NCBI GenBank assembly: GCA_963820795.1
Contig: CAWGBJ010000024.1
Span: 62,001-126,000, forward strand
From: Roseiarcus sp963820795
Lineage (GTDB): Bacteria; Pseudomonadota; Alphaproteobacteria; Rhizobiales; Beijerinckiaceae
Reading direction: 5' to 3'
Length of the DNA: 64,000 nucleotides
Shown one piece after another: positions 9,310 through 17,960 of this stretch. The position numbers and the translations under genes were made by a program. Numbering within the stretch: position 1 is the stretch's first letter; each line of letters opens with the position of its first letter. Under the pieces are notes generated by a model. That model did no database searches. It was not told where the DNA came from and worked only from the letters and a program-made list of their open reading frames with translations.

Positions 9310-10527
9310 ATGTCACCAGCAGCGTACATGCGTCGGCCGGTAGCCGAAGTTCCGGTTTCGCCGATCGATCCGTTTTCGATCGACTTCCTCAGCGATCCCC
9401 ATCCAGCGCACGAGGCGTTGCGCGAGGCGGGGCCGGTCGTGTGGCTGGAGCGATACCAGGTCTACGCCGCGGCGCGGCACGCCGAGGTGAAGCAAATTCT
9501 CGACGACCCGGCGACGTTCTGCTCGAGCCGCGGCGTGGGCTTGAGCGACTTCGCCCGCGAGACGCCCTGGCGGCCGCCGAGCCTGGTGCTCGAGCGCGAC
9601 CCGCCCGAGCACGGCCGGGCGCGCGCGGTGCTCAATCGCGCGCTGTCGGCGACGGTGATGCGGGCGCTCCGCGCCCGCTTCGCCGAGGCGGCGGAGTCGC
9701 TTGCCGGCGAGCTCGCCCGAAGAGGTCGCTTCGACGCCGTCGCCGATTGCGCCGAGGTCTATCCGATGGCGGTGCTGCCGGACGCGGTCGGCCTGTCGAA
9801 GGAGGGCCGCGAGCATCTCTTGCCCTATGCAGCGACGGTGTTCAACATGTTCGGCCCCGACAACGATCTGCGCCGGGCGGCGCTCGCCCAGATGGCGCCG
9901 CATGTCGAGTGGATCGCTCAGCAATGCAAGCGCGAGACGCTGACGGGCGACGGCATCGGCGCGATGATCCACGCTGCCGCGGACGCGGGCGAGGTGACAC
10001 GGCAGGAGGCGGAGCTGCTGGTGCGTTCGATCCTGAGCGCCGGGTTCGACACCACCGTCCATGGCATCGGCGCGGCGATGCGCTGTCTCGCCGACAATCC
10101 AGACCAGTTCGCCGCGCTCCGCGCCGACACGACGAAAGCGCGGGCAGCCTTCGAGGAGGCGGTCAGGCTCGAGACGCCGGTACAGACCTTCTTCCGCACC
10201 ACAACGCGGGAGGTCGCGCTCGGCGGCGTGACAATTCCAGAGGGCGCAAAAGTGCTGATGCTGCTCGGCGCCGCTAACCGCGATCCGCGGAAATGGCCGG
10301 CGCCCGACCGCTACGACATCGAACGCCCGATCATCGGCCATGTGGCGTTCGGCAGCGGCATCCACATGTGCGTCGGCCAGTTGCTGGCGAGGCTCGAAGG
10401 CGAGACGCTGCTTGCCGCGCTGGCGCGCGCTTTCGCAACGCTCGAGCCTGACGGGAAGCCCGAGCCGCTCGCCAACAACACGCTGCGCGGCTGGGTGCGA
10501 ATGCCGGTGAGGGCGGCGGCGGCCTGA
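9310..10527 (+). CDS. Cytochrome P450, CYP199A-like
   Basis: A 405-residue soluble P450. Features are the I-helix AGFDTT near residues 243-248, the K-helix ExxR within FEEAVRLETP, and the heme loop FGSGIHMCVG with the thiolate Cys about residue 354. Stretches such as CSSRGVGLSDF and PWRPPSLVLERDPPEH closely resemble CYP199A proteins from Rhodopseudomonas, which O-demethylate or hydroxylate para-substituted benzoates; this subfamily call is from memory. The start ATG has GGAGG nine bases upstream. No ferredoxin or reductase gene is adjacent, so redox partners must be elsewhere. Confidence 0.88.
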   Translation: MSPAAYMRRPVAEVPVSPIDPFSIDFLSDPHPAHEALREAGPVVWLERYQVYAAARHAEVKQILDDPATFCSSRGVGLSDFARETPWRPPSLVLERDPPEHGRARAVLNRALSATVMRALRARFAEAAESLAGELARRGRFDAVADCAEVYPMAVLPDAVGLSKEGREHLLPYAATVFNMFGPDNDLRRAALAQMAPHVEWIAQQCKRETLTGDGIGAMIHAAADAGEVTRQEAELLVRSILSAGFDTTVHGIGAAMRCLADNPDQFAALRADTTKARAAFEEAVRLETPVQTFFRTTTREVALGGVTIPEGAKVLMLLGAANRDPRKWPAPDRYDIERPIIGHVAFGSGIHMCVGQLLARLEGETLLAALARAFATLEPDGKPEPLANNTLRGWVRMPVRAAAA

Positions 10528-11041
10528 GCCTTGAGACGCGCTTGCTGACCGCGTCAGACCCGCTCACCGAGCGCGTCCGCAAAGGCCTGGTGCGGTCAGC
10601 GGCCGCGCCTCCGTTTACATCCCTGCATTGCCTTCCTAAAAAAGCGTGGGCCCCGACGCGCTTTGGCGAGCGGGGCCCTGTTTCGCTTTCTGCGAAACGG
10701 TCTGGAATGCTTCAGATGATAACTCGGCGAATCCGCGCTTGGCCTTCGCGCCTCACCGCCAATGACGTTTGACTAGCCTTTGTTGGAGCGCCCTTCCGCT
10801 CTGGCATTTGGAGCGGGGACGACGCTTTGATCCCACGAACCCTGGGATCAAGCTTCTTGGTCCGGTGGCGTCATTCCCACCTCGACTTTCCACCGCCCTT
10901 TCGCTCCCGGGGGCGGCCTCCGCGCACCGCCTTCCGGGCGAACCCTGCGTGACGGCTTGATGACATTGTCTCTCGGACGACGCCGGTGTCAAATTAAATT
11001 TGCGCCTTATCCAGGCCGGGCGATGCGGCAAAAGCTGGCGC
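10528..11041. other. 514-bp intergenic region with two hairpins, no gene
   Basis: I see no supportable coding sequence. The region holds the minus-strand terminator at 10638-10678. It also holds a perfect inverted repeat, TTGATCCCA (10827-10835) and TGGGATCAA (10843-10851), around a seven-base loop. Short open frames here have no ribosome-binding site and no recognisable sequence. Confidence 0.5.
10638..10678 (-). terminator. Rho-independent terminator (minus strand)
   Basis: Arms GGGCCCCG and CGGGGCCC enclose a 15-base loop. On the minus strand the stem is followed by ACGC and then six Ts (complement of 10638-10643), the layout of an intrinsic terminator. It faces transcripts coming from maeB, whose stop is about 360 bp upstream. 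On the plus strand it may also help end P450 mRNA. Confidence 0.7.
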
Positions 11042-13321
11042 CTATCCGCCGGCCGCTTCGACCGCGGCGATCGCCGTCATGTTGACGATGCCCCGCGCGG
11101 TCACGGTCGGGGTCAAAACGTGCGCGGGCTTGGCGGGCCCGATCAGGATCGGCCCGACTGGCAGGGCGTCGGCGATGACGCGGGTGAGCTGAAGCGCGGT
11201 ATTGCCGGCATCGAGATTGGGAAAGATCAGCACGTTCGCCTCGCCCTTGAGTCGCGAATGCAGCATCACGCGCTCGCGCGCGACCAGGGACAGCGCCGTG
11301 TCGGCCTGCATCTCGCCGTCGACTTCGAGGTCGGGCGCGCGGCGCTCGAGCAGCCGCAAGGCCTCGCGCATTTTCCGGGCCGAGGGCGTGTCGGCGGAGC
11401 CGAAATCGGAATGCGAGATCAGCGCGATTTTCGGCTCGATGCCGAAGCGGCGCACGTGATGCGCGCAGGCGATCGCGGTATCGGCGATTTCCTCGGCGCT
11501 CGGGTCGTAGCGCACATGCGTGTCGGCGAGGAAATAGGCGCCGGTCGCGGCGATGACCAGCGAGAGTGCGGAGAAGTCCTTCGCCCCCGGCGCGAGGCCG
11601 ACGATGTCGCGTATATGGTCGAGGCGTGAGACGAAGCGGCCTTCGAGGCCGCAGATCAGCGCGTCGACCTCGCCTCGATGCAGCGCCAGCGCGCCGATAA
11701 CACTGGGCGACGTCCGGACCACGGTGCGCGCAACGTCAGGCGTCACGCCCTTGCGGCCGGCGACCTTGAGGTAGGTCGCGACATAGTCGCGGTAGCGCGG
11801 ATCGCTCTGCGGATCGACAATCTCGAAATCGACCCCGGGTTTGATCGTCAGGCCGAAGCGCTTGATGCGATCCTTCATCACGTCCGGGCGGCCGATCAGC
11901 ACCGGGCGGGCGATCCCCTCCTCGAGAACGACCTGGGTCGCCCGGAGCACCCGCTCGTCCTCGCCTTCGGCATAGATGACGCGCTTCTTCGCCGCGCGCG
12001 CCTTGGCGAAGAGCGGCTTCATCATGAAGCCCGAACGGAAGACGAAGCGGTTCAGCTGATCGGCGTAGGCGTCGAAATCGACGATCGGTCGCCGGGCGAC
12101 GCCGCTCTCCATCGCCGCGCGCGCCACCGCCGGGGCGATGCGCAGCATCAGGCGCGGATCGAACGGGCTCGGGATGAGGCAGGTTTTGCCGAACAGCGTC
12201 GACTGGCCGCCATAGGCCTGCGCCACGACCTCCGAGGGGGTCTCGCGCGCCAGCGCGGCGATCGCCGAGACGGCCGCCTTCTTCATCGCCTCGTTGATCT
12301 CGCTGGCGCCGACGTCGAGCGCGCCGCGGAAGATGTACGGGAAGCAGAGGACGTTGTTGACCTGATTGGGATAGTCGGAGCGGCCGGTGCAGATCATCGC
12401 ATCGGGCCGGGCCTCGAGCGCGAGCTCGGGCATGATCTCCGGCGTCGGGTTGGCGAGGGCCATCACCAGCGGCTCCGGCGCCATGCGCCCGAGCATGTCC
12501 GGTTTGAGCACGCCGGCGGCCGACAGTCCGAGAAAGATATCGGCGCCATCGATGACCTCGTCGAGCCTGCGTGCGCTGGTCTCGCGCGCGTAGACAGCCT
12601 TCCAACGGTCCATCAGCGTTTCGCGGCCGGTATAGACGACGCCTTCGATGTCGCAGACGACGATGTTTTCCCGCCTGGCCCCAAGGGCGACGAGGAGATT
12701 GAGCGAAGCGAGCGCAGCCGCGCCTGCGCCGGAGCAGACGATCTTGACCCGGTCGATGGTCTTCCCGGTCAGTTCGAGCGCGTTGGTGACCGCGGCTGAG
12801 ACGATGATGGCGGTGCCGTGCTGATCGTCATGGAAGACCGGAATCCCCATGCGCGCCTTCGCCTTCTCCTCGACCTCGAAGCATTCCGGTCCCTTGATGT
12901 CCTCGAGATTGATGCCGCCGAAGGTCGGCTCGAGCGCGGCAATGATGTCGACGAGCTTGTCGACGTTCGTTTCCGCCACCTCGATGTCGAAGACGTCGAT
13001 GCCGGCGAATTTCTTGAAAAGAACCGCCTTGCCTTCCATGACGGGTTTCGCGGCCAGCGGTCCGATCGCGCCAAGACCGAGAACGGCGGTGCCGTTGGAG
13101 AGGACGGCGACGAGATTCTGGCGGGCGGTGTAGAGATCGGCGGCGTGCGGGTCGGCGGCGATGGCCTGGCACGGGAAGGCGACGCCAGGCGAGTAGGCGA
13201 GCGCCAGATCGCGCTGGTTGGCGAGCGGCTTCGTCGCCACGACCTCGAGCTTTCCCGGCCGGGGGGCGCTGTGGAATTGCAGGGCGTCCGCCTTGAGGTC
13301 GGCGGCGTTTTCGTGGACCAT
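11042..13321 (-). CDS. maeB: NADP-dependent malic enzyme with phosphotransacetylase-like domain
   Basis: A 759-residue MaeB protein. It oxidatively decarboxylates malate to pyruvate with NADP+, supplying acetyl-CoA precursor and NADPH during growth on C4 acids. Residues 1-430 form the malic domain, with YSPGVAFPC, FHDDQHGTA and the nucleotide-binding GAGAAA. The remainder is a phosphotransacetylase-type domain that in this family is regulatory rather than catalytic. Start is the ATG of MVHENAADLK, with GGGAGGAG upstream; a 39-residue upstream extension has no homology. Divergent or convergent neighbours show that it is transcribed alone. Confidence 0.95.
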   Translation of the reverse strand: MVHENAADLKADALQFHSAPRPGKLEVVATKPLANQRDLALAYSPGVAFPCQAIAADPHAADLYTARQNLVAVLSNGTAVLGLGAIGPLAAKPVMEGKAVLFKKFAGIDVFDIEVAETNVDKLVDIIAALEPTFGGINLEDIKGPECFEVEEKAKARMGIPVFHDDQHGTAIIVSAAVTNALELTGKTIDRVKIVCSGAGAAALASLNLLVALGARRENIVVCDIEGVVYTGRETLMDRWKAVYARETSARRLDEVIDGADIFLGLSAAGVLKPDMLGRMAPEPLVMALANPTPEIMPELALEARPDAMICTGRSDYPNQVNNVLCFPYIFRGALDVGASEINEAMKKAAVSAIAALARETPSEVVAQAYGGQSTLFGKTCLIPSPFDPRLMLRIAPAVARAAMESGVARRPIVDFDAYADQLNRFVFRSGFMMKPLFAKARAAKKRVIYAEGEDERVLRATQVVLEEGIARPVLIGRPDVMKDRIKRFGLTIKPGVDFEIVDPQSDPRYRDYVATYLKVAGRKGVTPDVARTVVRTSPSVIGALALHRGEVDALICGLEGRFVSRLDHIRDIVGLAPGAKDFSALSLVIAATGAYFLADTHVRYDPSAEEIADTAIACAHHVRRFGIEPKIALISHSDFGSADTPSARKMREALRLLERRAPDLEVDGEMQADTALSLVARERVMLHSRLKGEANVLIFPNLDAGNTALQLTRVIADALPVGPILIGPAKPAHVLTPTVTARGIVNMTAIAAVEAAGG

Positions 13322-13506
13322 TGCCTGTCTCCTCCCGGTCGACGGCGACTGTTGCCGCATCCGGTCGCCTTGAACAAGGGCGGCGCTACGAGCCTTCGGG
13401 GGCGGTTTCGTCGCCGCGTCGGGGTTGGGCGACCGCAACAGCTCTGGCTAGACGAGCCTACCTCTTCGTGGACGACAAAGCTCAGCCGGCGCGTCGCTCA
13501 GTCAAG

Positions 13507-14277
13507 CTATTTCCCCGCCAAGAAGGCCTGCCACTGCTCTGGGGTGCCGTAGAAGACGTCGCGGTCGACGTTGCCGTTGATGCCGGGCGTCTGGCCGTCG
13601 GACTGGTATTGCCAGAACTGCCAGGCGCGCGAGCCGTACCTGACCGCCGGATGGTACTTCGTCGAGCGCACCCAGATGGGATAGTCCATGAAGGCGCCAT
13701 CCGAAAGGATCGCCTCGTAGAAGTCGACAGTCGTATAGATGATCGGCCGCTTGCCGTAGTGGCGCTCCATTTCCTCCAGCATCACCTTCATGTCGGCGAT
13801 GGCGCCCTCCTCGGTGAGATGGCGGTGGCAGGTCCTGGAGGTCGGCGTCGCCTCGACGTCGAGCACCGGCGGCAGGGCGTCCTGCTCGACTGGTGCGTTC
13901 TGCTCGAAAAAGCTCATTTCCTCGAGCGGCGGCCGGCACCAATAGACGAAGTGATAAGCCCCGTGCGGGACGCCGGCCTCCTTGGCGCCCGTCCAGTTCG
14001 CCTGGAAATGCGCGTCGGCGCGATCGCCGCCTTCGGTCGCCTTGATCCAGGCGAACTTGACGCCGCTGCTGGCGACAGCGTTCCAGTCGATGTCGCCCTG
14101 GAACTTGGACACGTCGATCCCATGGATCGGGTAGTCCCTGGGCTTCGGAAGATTCTGCGAGGCGGTCTGGTCAATTTCCAGCGGGCCGCCGCCGCAACCT
14201 GAGAGCAACGCCGCGAGCGCCAGCGCCGCGCCGCTGGGAATGTGCCGCTTGACGATACGCATCATCCGCCTTGTCAT
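13507..14277 (-). CDS. GH25 family lysozyme-like lipoprotein
   Basis: A secreted muramidase-type glycoside hydrolase family 25 protein, about 256 residues. The N-terminus has a basic stretch and a lipobox (LLSGC) predicting lipid attachment. The catalytic domain begins HGIDVSKFQGDIDW, with the acidic pair in VLDVEA, and closes with WQFWQYQSDG. These are the usual GH25 active-site landmarks. The exact start among several nearby ATGs is uncertain. It is divergent from a polysaccharide deacetylase gene, so both may act on the cell envelope. Confidence 0.85.
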   Translation of the reverse strand: MTRRMMRIVKRHIPSGAALALAALLSGCGGGPLEIDQTASQNLPKPRDYPIHGIDVSKFQGDIDWNAVASSGVKFAWIKATEGGDRADAHFQANWTGAKEAGVPHGAYHFVYWCRPPLEEMSFFEQNAPVEQDALPPVLDVEATPTSRTCHRHLTEEGAIADMKVMLEEMERHYGKRPIIYTTVDFYEAILSDGAFMDYPIWVRSTKYHPAVRYGSRAWQFWQYQSDGQTPGINGNVDRDVFYGTPEQWQAFLAGK

Positions 14278-14400
14278 CACCCTGCGCCGCACCCGTGGCT
14301 CGAAGGCCCCCGACGCGGCAGACAAATTAGAGCGATCCTGGTAATGCTTCGTTACCGTCCCACCCCGGAAGACGTGCTGGCGGCTTGACCTCCCGTCGGT

Positions 14401-14421
14401 CCGCCTGCAAACAGCAGGCGG
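14401..14421 (+). other. Hairpin in the leader of the deacetylase gene
   Basis: Perfect arms CCGCCTGC and GCAGGCGG with a five-base loop, followed by GTTTCCTTC, lie 26 bp upstream of the deacetylase start. It resembles an attenuator or a terminator without a full T tract. No function is shown. Confidence 0.45.
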
Positions 14422-14447
14422 TTTCCTTCAGCCTGCGGGAATTGTCA

Positions 14448-15377
14448 ATGCGCACCTGTTTGGCGCTGATCGTGCTCACGCTCGGCGCGAGCGGCCCGGC
14501 CTCGGCGACAGCGTGTCCCCCCGATGCGCTTGGCACGTCACGCGTCGCGAAGGTCGGAACCGAGGGCGGACTTGAGGTTGGCCTGAAGACGTATTCCCAG
14601 ACGATCCCGCTCGCCGATCACGAGGTGATCCTGACCTTCGATGATGGCCCCGACGCGATCAGCACCCCGAAAATCCTCGATGCGCTGGCGTCAGAATGCG
14701 TGCACGCGACCTTCTTCGAGATCGGCCGCAACGCCGAGAGCCTGCCGCAGATCGCCCGTCGCGAGGTGCTGGACGGCCATACCGTGGCTCATCACACCTG
14801 GTCGCACCCCCAGCCGACGCTGCGCTACATGCCCGATGCGGTCGCCCGAGCGGACGTGCTGAGAGGCATGATCGCGGTCGAGAAAGCCGCCTACGGCCGC
14901 GACTTCAGCGGCATCGAACCCAAGCAGCCGAAGGATCTGAAGCTCGAGGCGCCGTTCTTCCGCTTTCCCGGCTTCGCCGACACGCCGGACCTGCGCCAGT
15001 GGTTCGCCGCCAACGACGTCGGCATTTTCGGCGTCGACCTTTGGGCCTCCGACTGGATCAAGATGACGCCCGAGGCAGAGCTGAAGCTGGTGATGAGCCG
15101 GCTCGACAAGAACGCCCACCGGGGCATGCTTCTCCTGCACGACAATCATCCCTGGACGGCGGAAATGGTCCCGATGCTGCTCCGCGAATTGAAGGCCAAG
15201 GGTTACAGGATCGTGCACATGGTTGCCGGGCCGGGCAACGGTCCGACCGTTCCGGCGCCGGCCGGCTGGAGGTCGGAGACCGAGCGGATCATCGGCGCCC
15301 TGAAGCCGCGGCTCGAAAAATCGGCCGCAAAGCTCGTTAGCGGGCCGATTCCGGTGAAGCCGGCGCCGACGGAATAA
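14448..15377 (+). CDS. Polysaccharide deacetylase family protein (NodB domain)
   Basis: A 309-residue secreted protein with a signal peptide ending around ASA. The NodB homology domain shows motif 1 TFDDGPD (catalytic base and metal Asp), motif 2 HTVAHHTWSHPQ (metal His pair) and motif 3 RFPGF. Such enzymes remove N-acetyl groups from peptidoglycan or other envelope glycans with a divalent metal. The start is at MRTCLALIV, where the signal peptide begins. A hairpin precedes it. The 3' part carries a Pro-rich tail. Confidence 0.88.
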   Translation: MRTCLALIVLTLGASGPASATACPPDALGTSRVAKVGTEGGLEVGLKTYSQTIPLADHEVILTFDDGPDAISTPKILDALASECVHATFFEIGRNAESLPQIARREVLDGHTVAHHTWSHPQPTLRYMPDAVARADVLRGMIAVEKAAYGRDFSGIEPKQPKDLKLEAPFFRFPGFADTPDLRQWFAANDVGIFGVDLWASDWIKMTPEAELKLVMSRLDKNAHRGMLLLHDNHPWTAEMVPMLLRELKAKGYRIVHMVAGPGNGPTVPAPAGWRSETERIIGALKPRLEKSAAKLVSGPIPVKPAPTE

Positions 15378-15529
15378 CATTGCCGGTCGGATCGAGGCGA
15401 CGCCAAGAAACGCGCCAATGCCGCCCTCAATCCGTCATTTTGGAGGCGGATAAGGCGCCAGGGACTGCGGGCTGCGACGCGAAGCCGAAGAAACGGGTTC
15501 CGGCAGCCGGCGCCGGGAGATTGACGACC

Positions 15530-15859
15530 ATGCCCACTCTGCCAGCCGATGAGGATTATGCGCGGGCGCTTCTCTCCATTTTCCAGAGCGAGCGCCTCAA
15601 GGCGCGGCAAAGCCTGCGAGAGAGCGACGTGCGGAAGGCCTTCCTCGCCGGAGGCATGGGCAAGCCGTTCGATTTCGAGGCGGCCCTCGACTACGCAATC
15701 CGCCAGGGATGGCTCTGGCGCGGGCTCGGCAGTCTCCGCCTCACCTCTCCGGGCGACGAAGAAATGCTCACCATCCCAGTGGGCAGGGGGATGCAACCGA
15801 GGTTGGCCGGCAACCGACTGGGGTCCGGCGCTCAGCCGGCTGCTAAATCGAGGGCCTAG
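15530..15859 (+). CDS. Conserved hypothetical protein, winged-helix-like
   Basis: A 109-residue soluble protein that I cannot assign to a named family. The start ATG has GGGAGA nine bases upstream. The middle (ESDVRKAFLAGGMGKPFDFEAALDYAIRQGWL) has the helix-helix-turn-helix spacing of a small winged-helix domain, followed by a beta-like segment. The last 25 residues are low-complexity. It lies just before the convergent tRNA-Leu gene. Low similarity evidence limits the call to an ORF with good codon use and a ribosome-binding site. Confidence 0.6.
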   Translation: MPTLPADEDYARALLSIFQSERLKARQSLRESDVRKAFLAGGMGKPFDFEAALDYAIRQGWLWRGLGSLRLTSPGDEEMLTIPVGRGMQPRLAGNRLGSGAQPAAKSRA

Positions 15860-15870
15860 AAGGAAACTGG

Positions 15871-15955
15871 TGCGGTCAAGAGGACTCGAACCTCCACTCC
15901 GGTTAAAGAACTAGCACCTCAAGCTAGCGCGTCTACCAATTCCGCCATGACCGCA
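15871..15955 (-). tRNA. tRNA-Leu (anticodon GAG)
   Basis: An 85-nt type II tRNA. The acceptor arms TGCGGTC/GACCGCA pair over seven bases, the anticodon stem CTAGC/GCTAG encloses the loop TTGAGGT, the variable arm is long, and the T loop is GGTTCGAGTCC. The anticodon GAG reads leucine CUU/CUC codons. The 3' CCA is not encoded. Confidence 0.95.
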
Positions 15956-16212
15956 CGGACTCCCGGGGGAGGTCCAAACCGAAGGCGGCCCGTTTATCAA
16001 ATCGCTCCGCAGGTGACAAGACTTGCGCCTGCTGTGGCCTGCTGCGGGCTGCGTCACATCGACCGCCGCGAAGGCGCCTCTGCGCATTGCGCCGTTCCGT
16101 GAACTCGTGTTCCTTGTCGGCTCGCGTCGTCCGGGGCCCCTGCCATCGTCCCGGGTCCTGACGCGCGGGGATCCCTGCGGCGCAAGCCGCGCCGCTCGAA
16201 GGGCGACAGGCG

Positions 16213-16797
16213 ATGCTGCGCAACCTCTTGTTAGCCCTCGCGCTCGCCACCGCCTCGAGCCTCTGGGCGTCATGCCCCGCGACCTCCCAGACGGGGGCCC
16301 CGGCCTGTCCGCCCGGCCAGGGCGTTTACGCCGGCCGCTGCGAACCGATCCACGGCCTGATCTGCCCGCTCGGCCAAGTCGAACGCAGCGGCCGCTGCGA
16401 GCCGCTCGGATCGGCAGCCTGTGCAGCTGGCGAAATCGAGACCGATGGGCGCTGCGAGCCCGTGCGCCCCATCGTCTGCGCGCCCGGAGAGATCGAGAGC
16501 GGAGGAGGGTGCGCCCCGCTCGCGCCCGTCGCTTGCGCGGCCGGCGAAGTCGAGCGCTCGGGAAACTGCGAGCCGGTACGGGTCGCGGCTCCGGCCTTGA
16601 TTTGCGCGCGCAGCGCCGTCCGGAGCGCCGGACGATGCGTCCGCATCGAGCCGGCCGCGCCGCGAGCGGCCGCCGCGCCTCGACGCGCAATGATCGTGCG
16701 GCGGGTCCGTGTCCAGCCGAAGACCGGCGTTCGGCCTCAGAGGCCGGCGCACTCGAGGAACGCCTGCCCGAGAGCCCACGGTCCGCGGCATTGCTGA
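16213..16797 (+). CDS. Secreted Cys-rich tandem-repeat protein
   Basis: A 194-residue protein with a signal peptide (LLLALALATASSLWA). It then has about six repeats of roughly 20 residues with the pattern C-x2-G-(Q/E)-(V/I)-E-x2-G-x-C-E-P. Two cysteines per repeat suggest a disulfide-stabilised rod in the periplasm or outside the cell. The C-terminal 60 residues are Arg/Ala/Pro-rich. I do not recognise a named family. Codon use and GC match the neighbours. It is convergent with the psiF-like gene. Confidence 0.7.
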   Translation: MLRNLLLALALATASSLWASCPATSQTGAPACPPGQGVYAGRCEPIHGLICPLGQVERSGRCEPLGSAACAAGEIETDGRCEPVRPIVCAPGEIESGGGCAPLAPVACAAGEVERSGNCEPVRVAAPALICARSAVRSAGRCVRIEPAAPRAAAAPRRAMIVRRVRVQPKTGVRPQRPAHSRNACPRAHGPRHC

Positions 16798-16876
16798 GCT
16801 TGGAACGGAGCACGTTTTTGCGCACCGCCGGCTTCAGGCGAGCGGCGCGTCCGGGCCGGGCGCTCCGTCCGATAAA

Positions 16877-17122
16877 TCAGCCGCTGGTCGCGTCCTTGAC
16901 GCACTTTGTCATGAACGACGTTTCGGCCGCGCCATGCAGCTTCTTGTCGGCTGCCTGGGCCTGGCAGGCGGTCTTCTCGCATTTGTTCATGAAGCTGGTC
17001 TTGGCGGCGCCGGCGAGCTTCTTGTCCATCGCCTGGGTCGTGCAGGCGTCCGCAGCGAAGGCGAGCGTTGGCGCGCCGGCGATGCAAAAGGCGAGCGCCG
17101 CGAGCGCGAGAGTTTTGGTCAT
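16877..17122 (-). CDS. PsiF repeat family protein
   Basis: An 81-residue secreted protein. A signal peptide ends at AFA|AD, and the mature part has two PsiF repeats (KKLAGAAKTSFMNKCEK and KKLHGAAETSFMTKCVK). PsiF is named after a phosphate-starvation-induced E. coli gene; its molecular function is unknown. The start has GGGAGATCAACCC upstream on the minus strand. Confidence 0.85.
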   Translation of the reverse strand: MTKTLALAALAFCIAGAPTLAFAADACTTQAMDKKLAGAAKTSFMNKCEKTACQAQAADKKLHGAAETSFMTKCVKDATSG

Positions 17123-17202
17123 GGGTTGATCTCCCGAATGAGGCCTGTCAATGCGGCCCTCATGACCTTAGCCGGGCGGAACCGCGGTGGCGAGTGCCCG
17201 GG

Positions 17203-17769
17203 CTACGCACGCTCGTAATGTCCAACCAGCCGTGCTCGGGCGAGGACCGCTCCTGACATCGCGGCGACGATCGCCGAAAGATCCGGCGGTCGTTCAAAAC
17301 GGAGCCGCCTGGCGAGGGCGAACATCTGGAAGACATAGCGATGCGGGCCATGCCCGGAAACCGGTCTCGGTACCTGATAGCCGACCCGCCCGAACGATCC
17401 CTTTCCGAGCAGGATCCCCTCCCGGCCTCCGGCTTCAAGTGCGCCTTCCCGGATCCCGCCGGCGTTCGGATCGATGCCGAAGGCGATGAGGTGGGTGATC
17501 GGCCAGGGAAGCGGCGCGTCGGGATCCTGGACGACGAGCGCAAGCTCGCCGGCGGTCGGAGGAACCCCGTCCCACCGAAGCCCCGGCGAGACATTGTCGC
17601 CGATCCCCCTGGCGGCGCACCGCATGGGCATCATGCCGCCGTCGGCGAAGTCGGGGCTCGAGAGGCTGAAGACGCGGGGCGCCGCGAGACCGCTATCGTT
17701 CCAGACAAGACGGCGCTCGCCCGCCCGTACGGGGCGCAACAGATTGCCAAGCGCGCTCTCCGGGGACAT
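17203..17769 (-). CDS. YbhB/YbcL family Raf kinase inhibitor-like protein (PEBP)
   Basis: A 188-residue phosphatidylethanolamine-binding-protein fold. The anion-pocket motifs are visible: VVQDPDAP, PITHLIAFGI, and the GPHRYVFQMFAL block that corresponds to G-x-H-R-Y in the family. Bacterial members are cytosolic or periplasmic and of unclear role; no signal peptide is apparent here. The gene is divergent from the RND efflux operon, separated by about 190 bp containing an AT-richer stretch that could hold both promoters. Confidence 0.88.
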   Translation of the reverse strand: MSPESALGNLLRPVRAGERRLVWNDSGLAAPRVFSLSSPDFADGGMMPMRCAARGIGDNVSPGLRWDGVPPTAGELALVVQDPDAPLPWPITHLIAFGIDPNAGGIREGALEAGGREGILLGKGSFGRVGYQVPRPVSGHGPHRYVFQMFALARRLRFERPPDLSAIVAAMSGAVLARARLVGHYERA

Positions 17770-17960
17770 CCGAGTTCTCCATCTGGGAGGCGACGGGCGC
17801 TCGCGCCTCTTTTGCGCCTCTCAGATACGCCCCCATCTTGACGCGATTCGGGGCCAGGAGGTTCCCGCGCCGGCGATGGCTGGCGCGGCACGAAGCGGCT
17901 GATTAAGATCAACATCATGCGGAACGCTGCGACGCGATCCGATCGACCCCGCGAGCAGCG

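Noticed and set aside
8881..10527. Apparent YjbR-P450 fusion protein of 548 residues
   Set aside because: Created by the extra C in 9097-9103; the true YjbR ending lies in another frame and the P450 has its own ATG and GGAGG.
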